Made by a program: the position numbers and the translations under genes. Shown one piece after another: positions 45,991 to 57,373 of a stretch of DNA of 64,000 nt. Under the pieces are notes generated by a model. It was given only the letters and a program-made list of their open reading frames with translations, was not told the DNA's origin and ran no database searches. The DNA lies in the NCBI GenBank assembly GCA_021234155.1, contig JAJEKV010000054.1:8146655-8210654 (forward strand), written 5' to 3'. This DNA is from Isoetes taiwanensis. Taxonomy: Eukaryota; Streptophyta; Lycopodiopsida; Isoetales; Isoetaceae. The number at the start of each line of letters is the position of its first letter. Position 1 is the stretch's first letter.

Positions 45991-46689
45991 ATGCCCCCGA
46001 AGAAGAAAGCAGTGGGGGAATCGGTTGAATATGAGGGAGATTCAGCACATCTCCTGGCCCTAATGCAAGAAATGAAAAACGAAATTTTGGGTCTCAAATC
46101 AGAAATGGAAGGCATGCGTGCATCCATAGAAGAATTGATAGCCCAGAATACTAGTCTGAAAACACAGCAGGCTCTAACACCGTCCACTGATTTCAAAGCT
46201 CAGATTGAGTCGTTGGAAAACAATTTGGCATCTCTGGTAGCAAACACTACCAAAGAACAAATGAAATTGCATCATGCAGAAATTTCATCTGAACAAAGGG
46301 ATCAGGACGTCAGAACAAAGAATCTGAAAATATCCGGCTTGCATGAAATAGAAGGAGAAGATGTAACAGATACAGTAAGACATTTTTTCTCAAATACTAT
46401 GCATCTACATGATCCATTACATATATCTTGCAGACGATTGGGAAAATTAGGCCAACATATCCGCCCAATCTTAGTGAAATTCCAGACTAAAGAAGCTAGG
46501 GATCGTGTACTTCATAACAGGGGTACACTCAAAGGAGAAAAGATCTGGTTAGATATTGATCTAACACCAGGTCAATTGGAACTAAGGAAGAAGGAATGGG
46601 CGAAGGTGAAAGAAGCCAGAGAATCAGGGTTGGTAGCATACTTAGATCAGGGAGGCAAGGCCATTGTCACAAACAGAAAACACAAATAG
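45991..46689 (+). CDS. LINE ORF1 protein (coiled coil plus RRM-like)
   Basis: 232 residues from ATG 45991 (MPPKKKAVGES); a longer version would need a GTG. Residues about 18-105 form a coiled coil (LMQEMKNEILGLKSEMEGMR, then QIESLENNLASLV). Residues about 110-215 carry RTKNLKISGLHEIEGEDV, CRRLGKLGQHIRPILVKF and KEARDRVLHNRG, the layout of L1-type ORF1 RNA-binding domains (RRM followed by a basic C-terminal domain). The frame is intact. It would trimerise through the coil and coat the element RNA in the cytoplasm. It ends 12 nt before the ORF2 frame. Confidence 0.85.
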   Translation: MPPKKKAVGESVEYEGDSAHLLALMQEMKNEILGLKSEMEGMRASIEELIAQNTSLKTQQALTPSTDFKAQIESLENNLASLVANTTKEQMKLHHAEISSEQRDQDVRTKNLKISGLHEIEGEDVTDTVRHFFSNTMHLHDPLHISCRRLGKLGQHIRPILVKFQTKEARDRVLHNRGTLKGEKIWLDIDLTPGQLELRKKEWAKVKEARESGLVAYLDQGGKAIVTNRKHK

Positions 46690-46701
46690 GAAATAGGGGC
46701 T

Positions 46702-49700
46702 TTGAGAGTCAGCATATGGAACGCACATGGACTTACTCAGGCTAAGATAAATGCTACTACGGAGACATGGGAAACTCAGGATTTGTTATGCTTCACAGAA
46801 ACATGGATGCATCAATTTCGTCTTCCCCCTACAATACCTGGCTTTGTATTACTTGGACATGTTTGGAATGAGAAAATCACAGGGGCAGGACGAGGCTTTG
46901 GAGGGATTGCAATATATAAAAGAGCAGGCTCCCAACATGAAGTTCAAATTTTTAAAAAGGATGCAAACAACCAGTATATATGGCTGCACATGAAAGGTAA
47001 TCTGCAACAGATATTTTTTGCTGTTTGTTACTTTGCTCCAGAAAACTCTAGTATATACAATAAACCAGGAATGGATAAAGGGAACCCATTTGGGAATTTT
47101 TGTTCGGATATATTGGAATACTCCTCTCAAGGTAGGTGACTTCAACGGGCGCACTGGTTGCCAACAAGCTCGGATGTTTGATGACCTTACAAACATCTAT
47201 CTGGATGAAGTAGAAGACCCAATATATGTTAGAACTTCAGAGGATAACATTTCAAACGAAATGGGTGAAAAGCTGCTTGAAGTGTGCACAGCATGCCAAT
47301 TGAAGATACTAAATGGAATCAAAGTTTTTCCTTTATCTGGGAAGTTTACCTATCGAGAATCCGCAGCAGTGCTAGCACAATAGATTATCTCATTGCGAGA
47401 TAACCACTTGATAGCATATTTTGATGTAGGCACAAAGCGACCGAGAATCGGATCATGCACCATTGCATTTGGTGCTTAAGATTCCTACAAAATCGAGGGG
47501 AAAGCCACAAAGAAATTGCGCCCTAAGCTCAAGGTGAATTATGAGCTTCACGAGGAATATGAGCAACATGTAGAGGACCTTACGACAAGCGCGGTGTGGT
47601 CGGGGACACCTTGAGGAAGACGCAAGCCGGTTCCAAAACATAATATTTCTTTGCGGCAAAAAGAGAAGTATTGGGCTCTCTAAAAAGCATGTGGCCAGGT
47701 GGCCATGCAATTCATGGTGGGATGCAGAGTGCCAAGAGGCAAGAAACCAAGCGCCACGAAATTGCATCGTAAACCAAAATGGTACAAGCAATTGATCGGG
47801 AATAAAAAGCGGCGTTTTATGCAAAAAGACAAATGCAATTATCCAAGCATAGTTCAGAAAAAACCAAAGAAGCGGGACACGCTAAAAGATGCGCCCGAAA
47901 GCATGATATTTTGGGCGTGGAGGACTTGGCTAAATTAGTCAAAAGCATCTATGAAAAGGGGAGGCGAATGCATGCCAATTATAGCTCCCTGAGAAAAGAT
48001 ATTTGAGAATCGAGGTCCAAAATTGTTTGTCCAAAGCAAAGCAAATGGGAAGGCACATGATCTGAGATGGGTTTTGTTTAGAGCTATTCAAATGGGGTGG
48101 AGAAAAAACCATATCCATTCTCACGGATGTCTTGAGCGAAGTCTTATGCGGGGATGCCGACAAATTGGAGAATTAACTTAGGTGTTCATCCAATTCATAA
48201 GTGTGGGGACAAAAGGTAGTGGCAACTTCTGAGAACCATATTAATTGGCGGTGTGTTCGCCAAACTCCTTGGCAGCCTTTTGGAAAGCAAACCGAGCTCT
48301 TGAAGGAAGCGAGGCAAAAAATGCATTTCGCCGTGTCAAAGTTTGGTTTCAGGGAAAGATCACAATACAACTTTGGATCATGTGCTCACCACGAGAACGC
48401 TAATTGAAGATCTTGAAAAAACCCAATGCGGCATTATACACGGCATTCATAGATTTTCTGAAAGCTTTTGTCTGATCCCCCACGCAAGAAACTTCGGTGA
48501 TAGAATGGTGCGGTTAGGGGTCCCTTGAGAAATTAGAGGGAGCTGTTTCACAATTGTATCTTTGAAGTTTTGATCCAAATCTCATCGGACACCGCGATTG
48601 AGGAACAACATCGAGAGTGCGCCAAGGCTGCCCCTATCTCCGACTTTGTTGGAATCTTCATAGATGAGTTAGATGATTGGCTGAAAGCTAGATCCCTAGC
48701 GAGGCACCGGGTTGGGCACATACATTATCCAGCTTCTTCTCTATATGAGATGATGTGGTGTTACTAGCAAGCAAACCACAAATACTACGGGACCATCTAT
48801 TTAGCTTGGAGAGTTTTACGTGAAACAAAGCGGATGAGTGTAAACTTGGCTAAATCCAAAATTATGGTCATTGGCACGAGGGAAAGACCGAATTTACATA
48901 CAAAGGGCAAATTGTGGAAAGCGATTTGAGCACTATAAATATCTTGGGCTAGACATTGCTTCCAATTATAGTTGGAAAATCTGTGTGAACAGGAGAAGCT
49001 GCAGAGGAGGGAAGGCGACATTGTATAGCATTTGGCCAAATGTAATCGAGCATCTCTTCTGAGAATGGGGATTGAAGAAAATTTCATTTAAAACATTGGT
49101 ACAAAGCAGTGGCATTGTATGTTGTCCCCATTTGGGGGCGGGGATCTCGCTCGCATGTGGAAGCAGATTGAAGGAGTTCTGAAGATGTTCCTAAAGGAGG
49201 AACTAGGAATTAGATCCCAAATTCCCTATGCCATCATGTTAACCGAAGTAGGCATGTTTCCTCTTGAAATGGAAGGTCTATTCGGGCGATTAATTTCTTT
49301 AACGGGGGTCAAGATACGTAAATCGGACGAGGTTATCTCGTCGGGCCATGACATATTTCGACCACGAGGGATGGATGAAGGACTTGATGGCATGGGCAAA
49401 TCGATGGGGTATAGATGAATCGAATTGGCCACATGATAAACAGGAAGCGAGAACTCTGTTAGATAAGCTTGCCGTAGACCGTTTATGGGAAGATCCGGGG
49501 AAGAGGATGATACAGTATCAGAATAACATAAACCACATGGAAACTTATGAATGCCAGAAATACTTGAAGGCGTGCCTACCAAGGTTCAAAGCGGGTTGCT
49601 ATCTAGATCTGAAACGAGGTTCCCATAAAGCTGGCGGTAAAGCAAAGCCGGATGGTCAAAAACCCCAATAGAAGGCCGGGTTTGTCAATCATGCAAAACA

Positions 49701-49740
49701 GGAGACATTGAAGATGAACAACATGTTTTCCTACGTTGTC
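46702..49740 (+). pseudogene. LINE ORF2, broken
   Basis: The endonuclease starts LRVSIWNAHGLTQAKIN with no ATG; reinitiation from the ORF1 stop or loss of the start are both possible. LLCFTETW provides the catalytic Glu; VGDFNGRTG appears after a frameshift near 47130. The RT region is heavily disrupted. The YADDVVLL box near 48740-48775 has a one-base deletion, and AKSKIMVIGTRE near 48855 marks the thumb. A zinc motif CQSCKTGDIEDEQHVFLRC (about 49688-49743) ends the protein. Same clade style as the fragments at 2985-4990. Confidence 0.8.
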
Positions 49741-49949
49741 CAGAGTATGTACATATCCGACATGTTTTCGGTATTCAAGTGGTCGATCTTTACTCATTAT
49801 TCTCTCTTCCACCACTGACATTAGGACCATATATAAAGGCGGTGGATGCACACCGTTCCTTGTTACAAAAGCTGTAAAAATATTGTTTCGTGTGCTCCAT
49901 GGTCTCTCGAGGCCCAAGAGAGCAATAGATATAAATTAAAATTAAATTA

Positions 49950-50068
49950 AATTAAATTAACCCATTTAGGTTAACCCACTAGGTTAGCTATACCCTATGA
50001 CGGCGTATGTACAACGTGACATGTCAGTGTATTTATACGTATACTGTATAAATACGTGGAACGTCACA
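49950..50068 (-). repeat. 3' LTR of element B, proximal part
   Basis: Matches 60718-60835. On the minus strand it begins TGTGACGTTCCACG immediately after the polypurine tract. Contains the palindromic twin-TATA segment at 50029-50055. Confidence 0.9.
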
Positions 50069-50081
50069 TTCTCCCTCCCTT
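50069..50081 (-). other. Polypurine tract of element B
   Basis: Minus strand AAGGGAGGGAGAA directly abutting the 3' LTR start; the normal primer for plus-strand DNA synthesis. Confidence 0.85.
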
Positions 50082-50751
50082 GGAATAATGCTGTCCTCAG
50101 CATTGGAGTTAGTTAGAAAGAGCTAATATGCGTCGTACGAATAGACCAGTATGAAATACAGTAAGTTACACATGAATAGATGAGAATAACTTCTTATTCC
50201 TGAAGATAAAACGTGATTAAGGTTTAAAGATCACAAAATTGTTTACGCACCAATGTGCATTTCACATCATTATCACATGGAAAATTGAAAGACCGGAGTC
50301 CAATAACAGACATTATGAAACCATTATCAAGTTAATAAAAGAATACATGAAAATACAGACGCTTGGGCCATCAGCAACCCTCTATACATGCGCAGGTCAC
50401 CTACCGCTCACTGGCCTGCACATGTCAATACGTCAGTAATTACAGATAATAATTAAGTTGTGGTTGAAGGGACCACCCCCTTCAATTAAAATAAAAGATT
50501 AAACTAACAGAGAAGCCTATCATGCCTAGGGTTCGCAATTCATAGCGGCATAAGGAATGGTCATGTTCCTATTATCGCCAGATGAATGCGGCCTATCAAC
50601 TACATGTTGTTCGGTAATCCGTGGTCATGCCCACATCGACAAGACACCACGTCCTAGAGAACACCAAGGTGGTCTCATCATCGGTAACTACTTTGATCTA
50701 AGATGCATCTACCCCTGCAGGCTACTGCATGATCCCTGCCGAATCAAGCCT

Positions 50752-53700
50752 TCAATGCTTACCGCCGGAATCGGGGTTGATGACATCGTTGATGGTGTGG
50801 CCTTGAGATTCCCGCATGAATTCCGGATAATGCTTTTCAAGGTCTACTTTCATTACCCACGTAGCATCCTCCACCGGCAAGTGTTTCCACTTGACCAAAT
50901 ATTGGAGCATTTGAGTCCTTCTGGTCTGCTTATAGGCCCGATCAAGAAGAGCTTCGGGCACTATCTCTAGTTGCTCATCCGTCATTTCAAGGAGGGTGGG
51001 TGTATCCAAGATCTCCTCTGGATCAGGAGTGTGTCTCTTCAGAAGACTCACGTGAAAGACCTTGTGGATCTTCAAGCGGGGTGGCAAATCCAACCAATAT
51101 GCCTGCTCTCCAATACGTTCAATAATCATGAATGGCCCAGCCCATCTGGATGCCAATTTCTTGCAGTTACCAATTTTGAGCTTGTGTTGCTTAACCTTAA
51201 TCTTAAGCCAAACTGAATCACCCACTTGGAACACTCGTGGGGTTTTGTGCTTATCAGCCACACTTTTCTGACGACTACGTGCGGCCAATAAATAACCACG
51301 AACCTCCTCGACTAAGGAGTTGTTGGGAAACTTCCACTTTAGAAACAGGATTATGCCATGTGTCTGGAGTTAGGCATTGATAGCCATAATTTATCATGAA
51401 AGAAGACATTCTAGAAAACTCCTGCTTCATGCTATTATAAGCAAACTCCACTAAATAGATATAATCCGCCCACTGAGTTTGCTTACTCCACACATAGCTT
51501 CGCAACATATCTTCTATAATGCGGTTGGTCCGCTCTGTTTGTCCATCCGTCTGAGGATGATATGATGTGCTCATAGCAAGCTTTGTCTGAATGGTGGCAA
51601 AGAAATCCTTCCAGAATGCACTTACAAACTTGGAACCTTTGTCAGATACTATTACTCGTGGCATCCCGTGCAATCTGAAGATTTTCTTCGCGAATAACAA
51701 AGCTGTACATGTCTGTGGTACGACATGGCAAGAAATGAGCCATCTTCGACAACTTGTCGACCACTACCATTAAAGCATCATATCCACGGAGGGTACGCAG
51801 AAGGCCCACAATAAAATCCATGGTTATCACCTCCCATTTGGCGTTGGGCACATCCAACGGTTGCAACTCTCCTGGAACTCTCAACTGCTCGGCCTTAGTT
51901 TGCTGACACACTTGACATTGCTTAATGTATCTGGCAATGTCTCTCTTCATGCTTGGCCAAAAATAGCTGGAGCGAATCTTAAAGTAGCTCTTCATGAAGC
52001 CTGCATGTCCAGCTATAGGGTTGTTGTGTGTATCATGAAGAATAAGCTTACGGACTCCTGAAGTCTCGGGTACACACAACTTGTCTTTGCAATAAAGAAA
52101 ATTGCCCTCTTTCTTATAAGAGCGGAAAGCCTCACGCTCCTTATCTGTTCGTGCCTCTTTGTTTAAACTCTGCCACACTTCACCGAATTCTGGGTCGGTG
52201 GCCAAAGTTTGCTCTATTTGCTTCCCGAACTCACTGGTGAGCGTGGAAATTGCATTACAATGGGTGCGGGTTACTAAGGGATGGCGTGACAAAGCATCCG
52301 CAACCACATTGTGCTTACTCGGCTTATACATGATCTCAAAATCATATTCCTCAAGAAACTCCATCCATCTTCTCCGACGGAGATTGAGATTTGGCTGGGT
52401 AGAAAGATAACGGAGACTCTGGTGATCCGTATCTAGCTGGAATCTTCTATCAAGAAGGTAGTGTCTCCATATGCGCAGAGCCCACACAACTGCCAAAAGT
52501 TCCTGATCGTGGGTGAGGTATCGCTGTTCGGTCTCATTCATTATCTTATAATCATACGCAATAACCCTCCCCTCTTGCATTACAACTCCTCTAGTAGCAA
52601 TTTTACTAGCATCTGTTGCTACTAACTTATCTTTCTCCGGGTCTGGTAATGCGAGGACTGGCGCTGAAGTCAAAGCATCCTTAAGTTTCTGAAAGCCTGT
52701 CTGGACCTTTGTCTTCCAGTGTTCTACCCAATCCTTCACTTTCTCATGCTTTGTAAGGTCTGTTAGAGGGGCTGCAATCTTGGCAAAATCCTTGACAAAT
52801 TTCCTATAATAGTCTGCCAAGCCCAAAAAGCTCCTAACCTCTGAAATATTACTGGGGATAGGCCAGTCCTTGACTGCCTCTATCTTTGTGGGATCTGTGG
52901 CAATACCTTCGGCTGAAATAACATGCCCTAGGTACTCTACTTTCGGTGAGGCAAACTTGCATTTAGAGAATTTTGCAAAGAGCTGGTGACGCCTCAATTT
53001 CTGCAAGGCCAATCTAAGGTGTTGCTCATGCTCCTCAAGGGTTTTACTATAGATGAGAATGTCGTCGAAGAAGATAACGACAAAATCATCCAAGTATTCT
53101 CGGAAGACATCGTTCATCAACCGCATAAAAGTCGCGGGAACGTTAGTTAAGCCAAAAGGCATAACTGTGAATTCATAATGCCCGTATCTCGTACGAAAGG
53201 CAGATTTATGGATGTCATCCTCTTTTATTCTTATTTGATGATACCCTGAGCGTACGTCAATCTTCGAAAAATATTTGGCCCCTTGCAATTGGTCCATGAG
53301 ATCATCCGCTCTTGGCAAGGCATAACGGTTCTTGATTGTATGCTTGTTGAGTTGCCTATAATCGATGCACATCCTCATGGAGACATGCTTCTTTCTAACA
53401 AAGAGAATAGGCGCGCCAAAGGGTGAAACACTAGGCCGAATGAAGCCTAGGTTCAATAGCTCTTGGAGTTGCTTCTTAAGCTCAGCCAACTCGGGAGGAC
53501 TCATACGGTACGGCGCCTTACTGGTAGGCTTAGTACCCGGTTCCAGGGCTATTTCGCACTCCACCCCTCTGAAAGGAGGGAGTTTCTGGATCTCATCTGG
53601 GAAGAGATCCTTAAATTCCCTTAGAAGACTAGCAATCTTTTCTGGCAATGCATCCACTACCTCTTTCTGTTTAGCGTCTGACTCTATTGAGGCAAGTCTG

Positions 53701-54373
53701 ATAACGCAAAGTACCTTATCCTTGCGTATGGCCTTATCTAAGTGTCTGATAGAGATGGACTGCATGATTGGGTTCAATGAGTTACCTTTAACAGTAACTC
53801 GGACTCCATTGGCTGCATTAAAGGTGACTTCCCGCTTCTCGCAGTCTATATTGGCCTTAGTAGCTGCCAAAAATTCCATCCCGACAATAAGATCATATTT
53901 GCCGATGTCCATGAGCTCTGCACCTAAAGCAACTGGTGCACCTGGCAACTGCATATTCAGGTTGATACGATGGCCATTTGTATGTCGAACCTTCCCACTG
54001 GCCAAGGTAACCGGTCGTGGTCTAGATCTTAAGGTCTAGATCTTAAGGTCTCAAGTTTCAAGACTTGGGCCATTCTGGGAGAAGCAAAATTATGGGTACT
54101 ACCCGTATCCATAAGAATAACAAATGGCTTACTGTCTACCTGGCCTATAGCAGAACTAACGGCAGGCTGACTATCAGCATTGTCGGTTTCAATAGCTGCA
54201 AAAATGTGACACACACCATGTATATAATCCAAATATAATCGTGGACCTCCTCGCCAGCCGGTGGTGAAGACTCCGGATCTTCCCAATTGACTTCTGCCAT
54301 TGCCAACTGAGCGGTTTGTGTCACATAGGGGCAGTTCTGCATCATATGTCCGGGCCGCATACACCTGAAACAT
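50752..54373 (-). pseudogene. Element B pol: protease, RT, RNase H, integrase, chromodomain
   Basis: The protease has VILMDTGSTHNFAS. A 14 bp tandem duplication (54019-54046) then shifts the frame; removing it restores continuity. From 54005 a 787-codon frame holds RT ([46 protein letters not shown]), RNase H ([38 protein letters not shown]) and the integrase zinc region ([21 protein letters not shown]) with DFIVGL. A frameshift near 51690 precedes [13 protein letters not shown] and RTNRIIEDML, the remaining integrase acids. After another shift near 51290, FHVSLLKRH and a chromodomain (EALLDRAYK, YLVKWKHLPVEDATW) end the protein at 50752. Only these few lesions separate it from an intact polyprotein. 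Confidence 0.9.
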
Positions 54374-55509
54374 GCCTTATCTTTGCGGAGCTGTTCACGA
54401 GCCTCTCTGGGAATAGACTGTAAGAGTTCTCGAACTGAACTGCCAATGTTATTCGGCTTATCCGGCACGTTAAAGGTAACTTTCTTATCCTGCCGCCCAT
54501 ATGAATTTTGCTGAGGGGGCCCAGGACTTGGGGAACGAGGCTTGTACGGTGTATAAGGGCGAGGTTGAGCATAAGGAGCGGGACGCTGATACTGATTCTT
54601 TGGAATGTCCTCCTCGAGGCTTAATGCCTTAGCCTCGGCCTCCGCAACAGACTTTGGATCTATGGCCTTCACCATTCTTTTGATCGATGGTGCCAATCCC
54701 TCGATATATCCCTCAACCGCCCTTTTTTCATTCATTCCCGGCACATATAGCCTTAAGCGCATAAACTCGTCGGTATATGCCTGCACCGACATGCTTTTCT
54801 GCTCCAACCTATAGAAGGTTTGAATTTGCTGACACTTGTGTGCGCGCGGCACATAGTGTGATTTAAATGCTTTTGCAAACTTCCTGAACTTGCACTTGCT
54901 CCTGTCCAAATGCTTTGCCTTTGCATAACCCTTCCATCAGATTCTGGCGGCACCTGTGAGGTTGGTGGTGGCGACTTTACCTGTGTCCTTCTCGGTCATT
55001 CCATATGACTTGCCAATTTCTTTCATTTCATCCAACCACGATTCAGCATTAAGACCTCCCCTGGATTTACCATTAAATTGTGCTAACTTCCTGTTCTTCC
55101 ATATGCTAGTGATAGTTGTGTCCACTGTCTTATGGTATTCCTTATCATGTGCCTTGGCATGGTGATCAGATGACGCGGATGAATCTGAGGATTCCGAAGT
55201 GTCGGTCTGTGAAGACATAGCACTCTCGGTAGAAGGACTTCTACGCCGCTTGGCATGGCGTTTCTTGTGTCCGCGCACGGGTGCTGGTGCCGGCAAGGGT
55301 GTGGGTGGCTGTGGTGGTGGTGGACTTGCCGACAAAGGTGGCATCTCAGGACCACAGTCAGGTGTCATTTGGGGAGGATTGGTCTGCAACACATATGCCT
55401 GGAGATCACCGAGCTGACGCTTAATGAGTATCAACTCTTGTTTAGGCGTGAGATGACCCGCATCCGAGGCCGTATGCCATGGGCCATTGCCTGCATGGTC
55501 TGAAGACAA
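54145..55509 (-). pseudogene. Element B gag with one in-frame stop
   Basis: One continuous frame of about 455 codons interrupted by a single TGA at 54935-54937 (GAARI-stop-WKGYAKAK). The N-terminus is Pro-rich (SASPPPPQPPTPLPAP) followed by a basic patch and Ser/Asp runs. The capsid region has FNGKSRGGLNAESWLDEM, FYRLEQKSMSVQAYTDEFMR and GLAPSIKRMVKAI. The zinc knuckle is CFRCMRPGHMMQNC near 54360-54320. No clear ATG starts the frame near 55509. TGA could derive from CGA or TGG by one transition. Confidence 0.85.
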
Positions 55510-55687
55510 TTTGCAAGAATAGATACGGACCTAGGTCTTATACAAAGAACAAAAATACTAATTAAAAATTGCATACTAAAAAATGCAAGCAATCCGAAAA
55601 AAAATAAAATATTAATAAATGGCTATTGAAAATGCCATATCAAAATTACATAGAGATTGGATACAAGAGTTTGATAAAAGTCTAGAA

Positions 55688-57094
55688 CTAAGAGCTTGGC
55701 CCTGCAACATTTTGCATTTGGGTATCAAACTCAGGTTCAGATCGGTGCTGTAAAAGCAGAATACTAGGACTGATTGATGAAGCAGCGGCTGAAGCTATCT
55801 CTGGAGGAACATTGGTAGCTAAGGGCGCTGCAACCATTAAACTCAAGTTCATCCAAGAGCCAATATCGTGGTCAAAAACAGCAATGGCAAGATCACGATT
55901 GACTAGGATGACTTGCTCGAGATTAGTTGGTAGCTTCTTATGACCGGCTGTCGTAGAAAGTGCCCTAAGTGCCCATACAGCTGCCTCAGCTTCTAGTGCA
56001 ATTGCTTTGGCGAAGAAGAGTACCTGCTTGCTTGTAAAAGCCGATAAGAAGAATCGGGTAATATGGCACTTTAAACCTTCGACCCTCGGATGGGTTAAGG
56101 AAGCCAACTCAGATTCAAAGTTAGGTGGCAACTCCTCTTCTTTATCGAGGTCCTTCTCTTCTTGCGCATACTGTGCTTCATCACAAAGATCTTCAGTTGT
56201 TGGATCCTCTTCCATCTTAACTACAACGTCGTTAATATTAGGAACATGCGGTGCTGTAGCACGGAAAAGCGACTCGGGTATTTGCGAAGGAGCGTCTTGG
56301 ATCATGAGTTGACGTAAAGACAACAATGTGTTGACCTCAATATCAAGAGGATGGTAATTGAGCAATCGGTGCACCTCCGGTGGGTAGATGGGTCTGGAGT
56401 AATCCATAAAGTCATCTTGACCTTGGCAATACTCGGCTAACTCATAAAGAAGATGAGCCGTCTTTTGCCTGCCCATATTGGCAACATGCTGGTATGCCCA
56501 TTGAATATCACCCAGCAAAAGATAATCCTAATCTCCAACCTTTATGGTGGGAAGTGTAGCCAACCCGATAAGTGCTTGGCCTTTACTACAAGGTAAAGGC
56601 TTCTCTGCCGCTAACTGCTTCCACCTAGCGAAGTCTGCATAGCTTATCTTCTCGTCTTCCTCAGGATCCTTGGGGGCTGGAGTCTTGGTTTGCTCTAAGA
56701 GCGTATCACCACTCTCAATATATCTATCCATGAGAAGGGCGAGAGCAAACTGGGCTTCGAAATAGATCTGGTTAGACCCCAGATCAAGAATGGGGGCATT
56801 CCTGGCGCGTCGGACAATGCCTCTGAGTATGGCATCGCCATGGTGATCATTCCCAAACATCTGCCATAAGATGTCCCTGTGGAGATAAGGTCGAGGCGAC
56901 TCTCCCAAAAGTTCAACCTGCGGTAAGATATCCTCGTTGTAAACCTCGAGGAAACCACTATAATGCGGGTGTGTACGCATATTGTCGACAAGATCGACGC
57001 TACACTGCAACATGGGGTCTAAAAGAGGGTAGGGGACCTGAGGATCCCACTGCTCTCCACCCATATACCATCCAAGGCATCCAGTGTAGTCCAT
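55688..57094 (-). pseudogene. ORF-B (family X) of element B, one in-frame stop
   Basis: From ATG 57094 (MDYTGCLGWYMGGEQWDP) a frame runs to a TAG at 56528-56530 and continues in the same frame (DYLLLGDIQWAYQHVANMG) to 55688, about 468 codons in all. The first part is mixed alpha-like with LHRDILWQMFGNDHHGDAIL. The middle has an acidic linker (VVKMEEDPTTEDLCDEAQ). The C-terminal third (ITRFFLSAFTSKQVLFFAKA, LEQVILVNRDLAIAVFDHD) matches the decayed ORF at 874-1582. No known domain is visible; the resemblance between copies shows it is a real protein family of these elements. It lies between the H3 ORF and gag, sense orientation. Confidence 0.7.
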
Positions 57095-57373
57095 GACGAA
57101 GAAGGGAGGAAGAAGGAGGAGCAAAAACGAAAGAGACACTGAAGGGAATGAAAACCCTAAAATGAACCTCACTTCTAAATATATGGGCACAGAGTTCGAG
57201 GCGCTAGTTAAATATTTAAAATTATTTTTATTATTATTATTATTAAATCTTTTTGTGAAATTTAGAATAATAATAACAAGAAAAAAATGACTGTTACAAT
57301 GTGAAATGAAAAGTTAAAAACTTAGTTTAGATTGATACACAAAAATTTATGTACATATTCCAACATTATATCA

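Larger units (their letters stand above)
45869..49950 (+). mobile_element. LINE inserted in the 3' LTR of element B
   Basis: About 4.1 kb separate two LTR pieces that are contiguous in the other LTR (…CCATTAA | …TAAATTAACCC). The insert contains ORF1 (45991-46689) and a broken ORF2 (46702-49740), and ends in a short (AAATT)n tail at 49930-49958, all in plus orientation. A 17 bp tandem duplication CGCAGGGCAAGCTTAC lies in its 5' UTR (45936-45966). This fixes the relative order of events: element B first, LINE second. Confidence 0.85.

Noticed and set aside
53365-54039. 224-codon plus-strand ORF
   Set aside because: Antisense shadow of the protease/RT coding strand of element B.
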